Shown: in pieces, positions 21,209-23,654 of the stretch
Position numbering within the stretch: position 1 is the stretch's first letter
Layout: each line of letters starts with the position of its first letter
NCBI GenBank assembly: GCA_964614575.1
Contig: CAZTLX010000039.1
Coordinates: forward strand, 1-23,654
Direction of reading: 5' to 3'
Length of the DNA stretch: 23,654 bases
Origin: JBGTLW01 sp964614575
Lineage (GTDB): Bacteria > Planctomycetota > Phycisphaerae > Phycisphaerales > Phycisphaeraceae
Program-made: the position numbers and the translations under genes
The notes under the pieces: generated by a model
The model's database searches: none
What the model was told of the DNA's origin: nothing
The model's input: the letters and a program-made list of their open reading frames with translations, nothing else

Positions 21209-22693
21209 CTAAACGCCATCGTCGAGTTTCACGCCACGCTGCGACGCGGCGCGGAGCAGGCGCTCGCGCATCGCGTGTTCATCTTCGCGCCGCCGGGCCC
21301 GCGGGCGGTTCGCGCTCGCCTGCGTGAACCGTCGCAGCAGCCGGTTGGTCAGGTATGCCGCGAACGCCCGATCCTGCCCTTTGAACGGGTCGAACGCTTC
21401 GACGGCATCGATCAACTCGTCGTTGCCGACCTCCAGCAGATCGATCAGGTGGTCGCCGGGCGTGATGACGCCAAGCCGATGCCGTTGCGCGACCGAGAGC
21501 ACGACCGGCAGATTGACGCGCACCAGCCGATGATGGGTCGCCCGTGCCGCGGCGATCAGGTCGCTCGCTTCCTCGAGTTGGGCGAGGCGCGGCTGGCTGG
21601 GCGGCATTGCGCCGATCAGGCGGCGGGCCTTGAAACGCAGGTAATGCATGCGGCGGAAGAGGTGGCGCTGGGTCGCGGCGTCGAGCGTGGGCTGACGGTA
21701 GAGCGGACGCAGCGGGGCGGGCAGGTCGCTTAGCGGCACCGATGAGTCGGGCCCGGTTTCACGGTCCGCCGCCTGCGCCCGTGGGCTGTGCCGATACACC
21801 TGCTCCGCGTCGGGCCGTTCGAACAGCGGTGAATCCAACCCCCGCAGATCGACCCGGCGCAGTTGGTGCAACCGATGGCGTGCGTATGCGGCACGAACCG
21901 TCGAGACGGATTTACCCAGGTGCTCGGCCAATTCGCGCACGGCGATGCCCCGCGCCCGAGCCCGCGCGATCAGCCGACCATCGCGCTCGGACAGCGGGCC
22001 GGCTTCGTCGTTGAAGATCGCCTGCGCCGGGTGCTGCGTGTCGTGCTGCTGGAGGATGAGGCGGATCGTCTCGTGCGCGCGGCCGTGCATCCGCGCCAGC
22101 CGTTTGGCGCAACGGTTGAGCGACCACGTGGGGTGTAGCGCGGCGATCTCGCGCGCGGCCGCGATCAAGGCCGCACGCCGCTCGTCCGAGAGACGCGTGA
22201 ACTGCCGCGCCCGCTCGATCCGCGTCGGTTCGCGCTGCCGGAAGGCGGCCAGCGCGTCCAGGGATATCGTGATCACGCTCTTGCCGCGCTTCGGGTCGAA
22301 GGTCCACCGCCAGCGCAGGCCCTGCTTGCGCCAGCGGCCGATGGTCTTGGTGCTGACGCCGAGGCGTTTCGCGAGGGCTTCGGGGGTGTCGAGCTGCTCG
22401 TGCGCGGCCGCGTAGATCGGGGTTGATCGGCTCAGCGTGTCGATCAGCAGCCGCAGGTCGCCCGCGACCGCATCGCCGATCAGGAGCACCGTCGTCTCGG
22501 TCTCCGCGCGAAATCCCGTGAGCCGATACGCCAGGTAGTCGAACGGATAACTCGCGTCCGGCTCCAGCTCATCGTGCAGGCGCTCGGCGCGGCGGACCTG
22601 CTCGGCGCGGCGTTCGGTCGGCGCGCGCACCAGTTGCCGGGCCAGCTCGTCGAGCTCGCGGCAGATGTAGGTTTGCTTGGAACGCCGGCTCAC
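21209..22693 (-). CDS. Multi-HTH protein with C-terminal sigma-70 region 2-like domain
   Basis: The 494-residue protein starts at a GTG overlapping the mqnA stop as GTGA. Three helix-turn-helix-like segments are seen: 101-127 (TPEALAKRLGVSTKTIGRWR, excisionase or MerR-like), 190-216 (SLNRCAKRLARMHGRAHETI) and 248-276 (VRELAEHLGKSVSTVRAAY). At 336-455 is a segment resembling sigma-70 regions 1.2 and 2: LVRVNLPVVLSVAQRHRL, IDLLEVGNDELIDAVEAFDPFKG, and FAAYLTNRLLRRF. In ordinary sigma factors the last motif reads close to FSTYAxWWIR; here the two tryptophans that help open the promoter are replaced by N and R. Nothing resembling region 4 follows, so HTH domains precede the sigma core. It may be a regulator that binds core polymerase, or a divergent sigma. 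The function is not known to me. The open frame upstream of 22693 is antisense-like shadow of mqnA and is excluded. Confidence 0.78.
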   Translation of the reverse strand: MSRRSKQTYICRELDELARQLVRAPTERRAEQVRRAERLHDELEPDASYPFDYLAYRLTGFRAETETTVLLIGDAVAGDLRLLIDTLSRSTPIYAAAHEQLDTPEALAKRLGVSTKTIGRWRKQGLRWRWTFDPKRGKSVITISLDALAAFRQREPTRIERARQFTRLSDERRAALIAAAREIAALHPTWSLNRCAKRLARMHGRAHETIRLILQQHDTQHPAQAIFNDEAGPLSERDGRLIARARARGIAVRELAEHLGKSVSTVRAAYARHRLHQLRRVDLRGLDSPLFERPDAEQVYRHSPRAQAADRETGPDSSVPLSDLPAPLRPLYRQPTLDAATQRHLFRRMHYLRFKARRLIGAMPPSQPRLAQLEEASDLIAAARATHHRLVRVNLPVVLSVAQRHRLGVITPGDHLIDLLEVGNDELIDAVEAFDPFKGQDRAFAAYLTNRLLRRFTQASANRPRARRREDEHAMRERLLRAASQRGVKLDDGV

Positions 22694-23654
22694 CGCGGCT
22701 CGCCCCGGACCCGCAGCGGTCGCGCGTGGTCGATCAGGCCCAACGCCGCGGCCATCTCCGCGAACCGCCGCATCGCCTCCAGCTCGCGCTCCCCCACGTG
22801 GTAATGCAGGATGGAGCCGAGGTACTGCGTCGCCAGATCGGCCGGCCAGCCGTGGTGCTCCGCGTAATGCGCGACCAACGCGTCGAGCTGCGCGAGGTTG
22901 GCTTCGCGTTGCCGGACCAAACGCTCGGGCGCGTCGCTCAGGTCCGTGCCGAAGCGCGTCATCCACACGGCGAAGAGGAACGGCAGGCCGGTCAATGCGT
23001 GCCACGCCTCGCCCAGGTCCAGTTGATACGGATACGTCACCGCCTTGGGCGAATCGGTCACGACCTTGTCGCCGATCAGCAGCATCGTCGCGGGCAACTC
23101 GGCGAGCTTGGGCTCGGCGACCTGCTCGCGATCACTTGCGGAGTGTCCAATTCCGGAGTGCCCACTTTCGGGGCGCCCACTATCGGGGTGCCCACTTCCG
23201 GGGGCGTGGTAGTCGATCATCCGCGGGCGCAGCCCGTGCAGCTCGAACAGCAACACCTGCAGCAGGGCGACGGAGGTGTGGCTGTCGGTGTCGGCGTGGA
23301 CCGCGGTGATCTGCTCGATCGGCACGCGGCTAAACAGACGCACCGTCAGCGTCGATCCCTCGCAACCGATGCCCCCGACCGGCACGACCTCCAGCGGCAG
23401 GGCGGCGCGGTGGTAGTCGATCACCGGGCATAGCGCCAGGTCCACCTCGCCGGCTTCCAGGTCGAACAGCAGGTTGGCCGGGACATCGAAGCGGACGGCG
23501 GGGGGGCGTTCACCGGGGACAAGCGGCGCATCGCTCGCGTGGATCAGCGGCTTGCTGTTGAGGTAGGAGACGCAGCCGAGGCGGATGGGTCTTGGCGCAT
23601 CGTGGTCCGGGGCTTCGAGGCGTGGCTTCTCAGCCCGCGGCTTGGGGGAGTGGG
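22690..23654 (-). CDS. mqnA: Chorismate dehydratase MqnA of the futalosine pathway (5' partial)
   Basis: The visible 320 residues continue to the window edge without a start codon. MqnA dehydrates chorismate to 3-[(1-carboxyvinyl)oxy]benzoate, the first step of futalosine-dependent menaquinone synthesis. The N-terminal IRLGCVSYLNSKPLI, then ANLLFDLEAGEVDLALCPVIDY, and the middle TMLLIGDKVV and YQLDLGEAWHALTGLPFLFAVW are family signatures in the right order. About 25 residues rich in proline and charged residues precede IRLG, longer than usual. Between SVALLQVLL and the TMLLIGD strand lies a low-complexity insert encoded by a 15-nt tandem repeat. The stop overlaps the downstream sigma-like gene as GTGA. 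The true start lies beyond position 23654. Confidence 0.92.
   Translation of the reverse strand, partial: HSPKPRAEKPRLEAPDHDAPRPIRLGCVSYLNSKPLIHASDAPLVPGERPPAVRFDVPANLLFDLEAGEVDLALCPVIDYHRAALPLEVVPVGGIGCEGSTLTVRLFSRVPIEQITAVHADTDSHTSVALLQVLLFELHGLRPRMIDYHAPGSGHPDSGRPESGHSGIGHSASDREQVAEPKLAELPATMLLIGDKVVTDSPKAVTYPYQLDLGEAWHALTGLPFLFAVWMTRFGTDLSDAPERLVRQREANLAQLDALVAHYAEHHGWPADLATQYLGSILHYHVGERELEAMRRFAEMAAALGLIDHARPLRVRGEPR
23141..23200 (-). repeat. In-frame 15-nt tandem repeat inside mqnA
   Basis: Four consecutive 15-nt units begin at 23141, 23156, 23171 and 23186, each close to GGGTGCCCACTTCCG on the plus strand, with a decayed fifth unit before them. Translated on the minus strand they give five-residue units such as SGHPD, SGRPE and SGHSG. 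The period is a multiple of three, so the frame is preserved. Confidence 0.85.

Noticed and set aside
22694..23005. N-terminal 104-codon extension of the sigma-like protein
   Set aside because: It overlaps mqnA in another frame, is Arg/Ala/Gly-rich shadow sequence, and the GTGA overlap gives a natural start at 22693.
23126..23200. Possible CRISPR-like repeats
   Set aside because: The units are contiguous 15-mers without spacers and lie in frame inside mqnA, so they are a coding minisatellite.

Overview
The window is 23.7 kb of GC-rich, densely coding bacterial DNA with no rRNA, tRNA, CRISPR array or insertion sequence that I can see. The gene mix points to a Planctomycetota bacterium, probably class Phycisphaerae. 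The clues are giant LamG/PA14 proteins with prepilin-like N-termini, a Gfo/Idh/MocA-aldo/keto reductase fusion, a formylglycine sulfatase, a VIT-VWA secreted protein, and a futalosine-pathway mqnA coupled to a sigma-factor-like gene. The taxonomic call is inference from content, not from a marker gene.

Layout. (1) 155-6052, minus strand: trpB, a nitroreductase, a membrane-anchored HEAT-like protein, and a 672-residue dehydrogenase-aldo/keto reductase fusion. (2) 6165-8603, plus strand: an AraC-type regulator divergent from the fusion gene, then a sulfatase. Copies of CATGTC/GACATG lie in both upstream regions, suggesting a small carbohydrate regulon. (3) 8761-11675, plus strand: a secreted VIT-VWA protein and an NADPH-dependent FMN reductase. 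(4) 11783-19937, minus strand: a tightly packed four-gene operon reading GspI-like prepilin, GspJ-like prepilin, then two very large LamG proteins (1287 and 1040 residues) whose hydrophobic N-termini lack Glu5, as in the tip pseudopilin GspK. A GspH/FimT-like prepilin (20155-20715) is divergent, and the two share a structured intergenic region. (5) 20753-21115, plus strand: queD followed by an intrinsic terminator. (6) 21209-23654, minus strand: mqnA (start outside the window) overlapping by GTGA a protein with several HTH segments and a C-terminal sigma-70 region 2-like domain, so its domain order is reversed relative to ordinary sigma factors.

The two most interesting signals are these. First, the pilin operon looks like a pilus or secretion-filament tip complex in which the GspK/PilX position has grown into multi-domain carbohydrate-binding adhesins. 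Second, genes lacking a Shine-Dalgarno site carry a -10-like hexamer ending 6 to 8 nt before the start codon (exactly 6 nt in four of them), while other genes have AGGAG-like sites. This suggests that leaderless and leadered translation coexist here. All start-site and promoter statements come from reading the sequence by eye; no database search was run.
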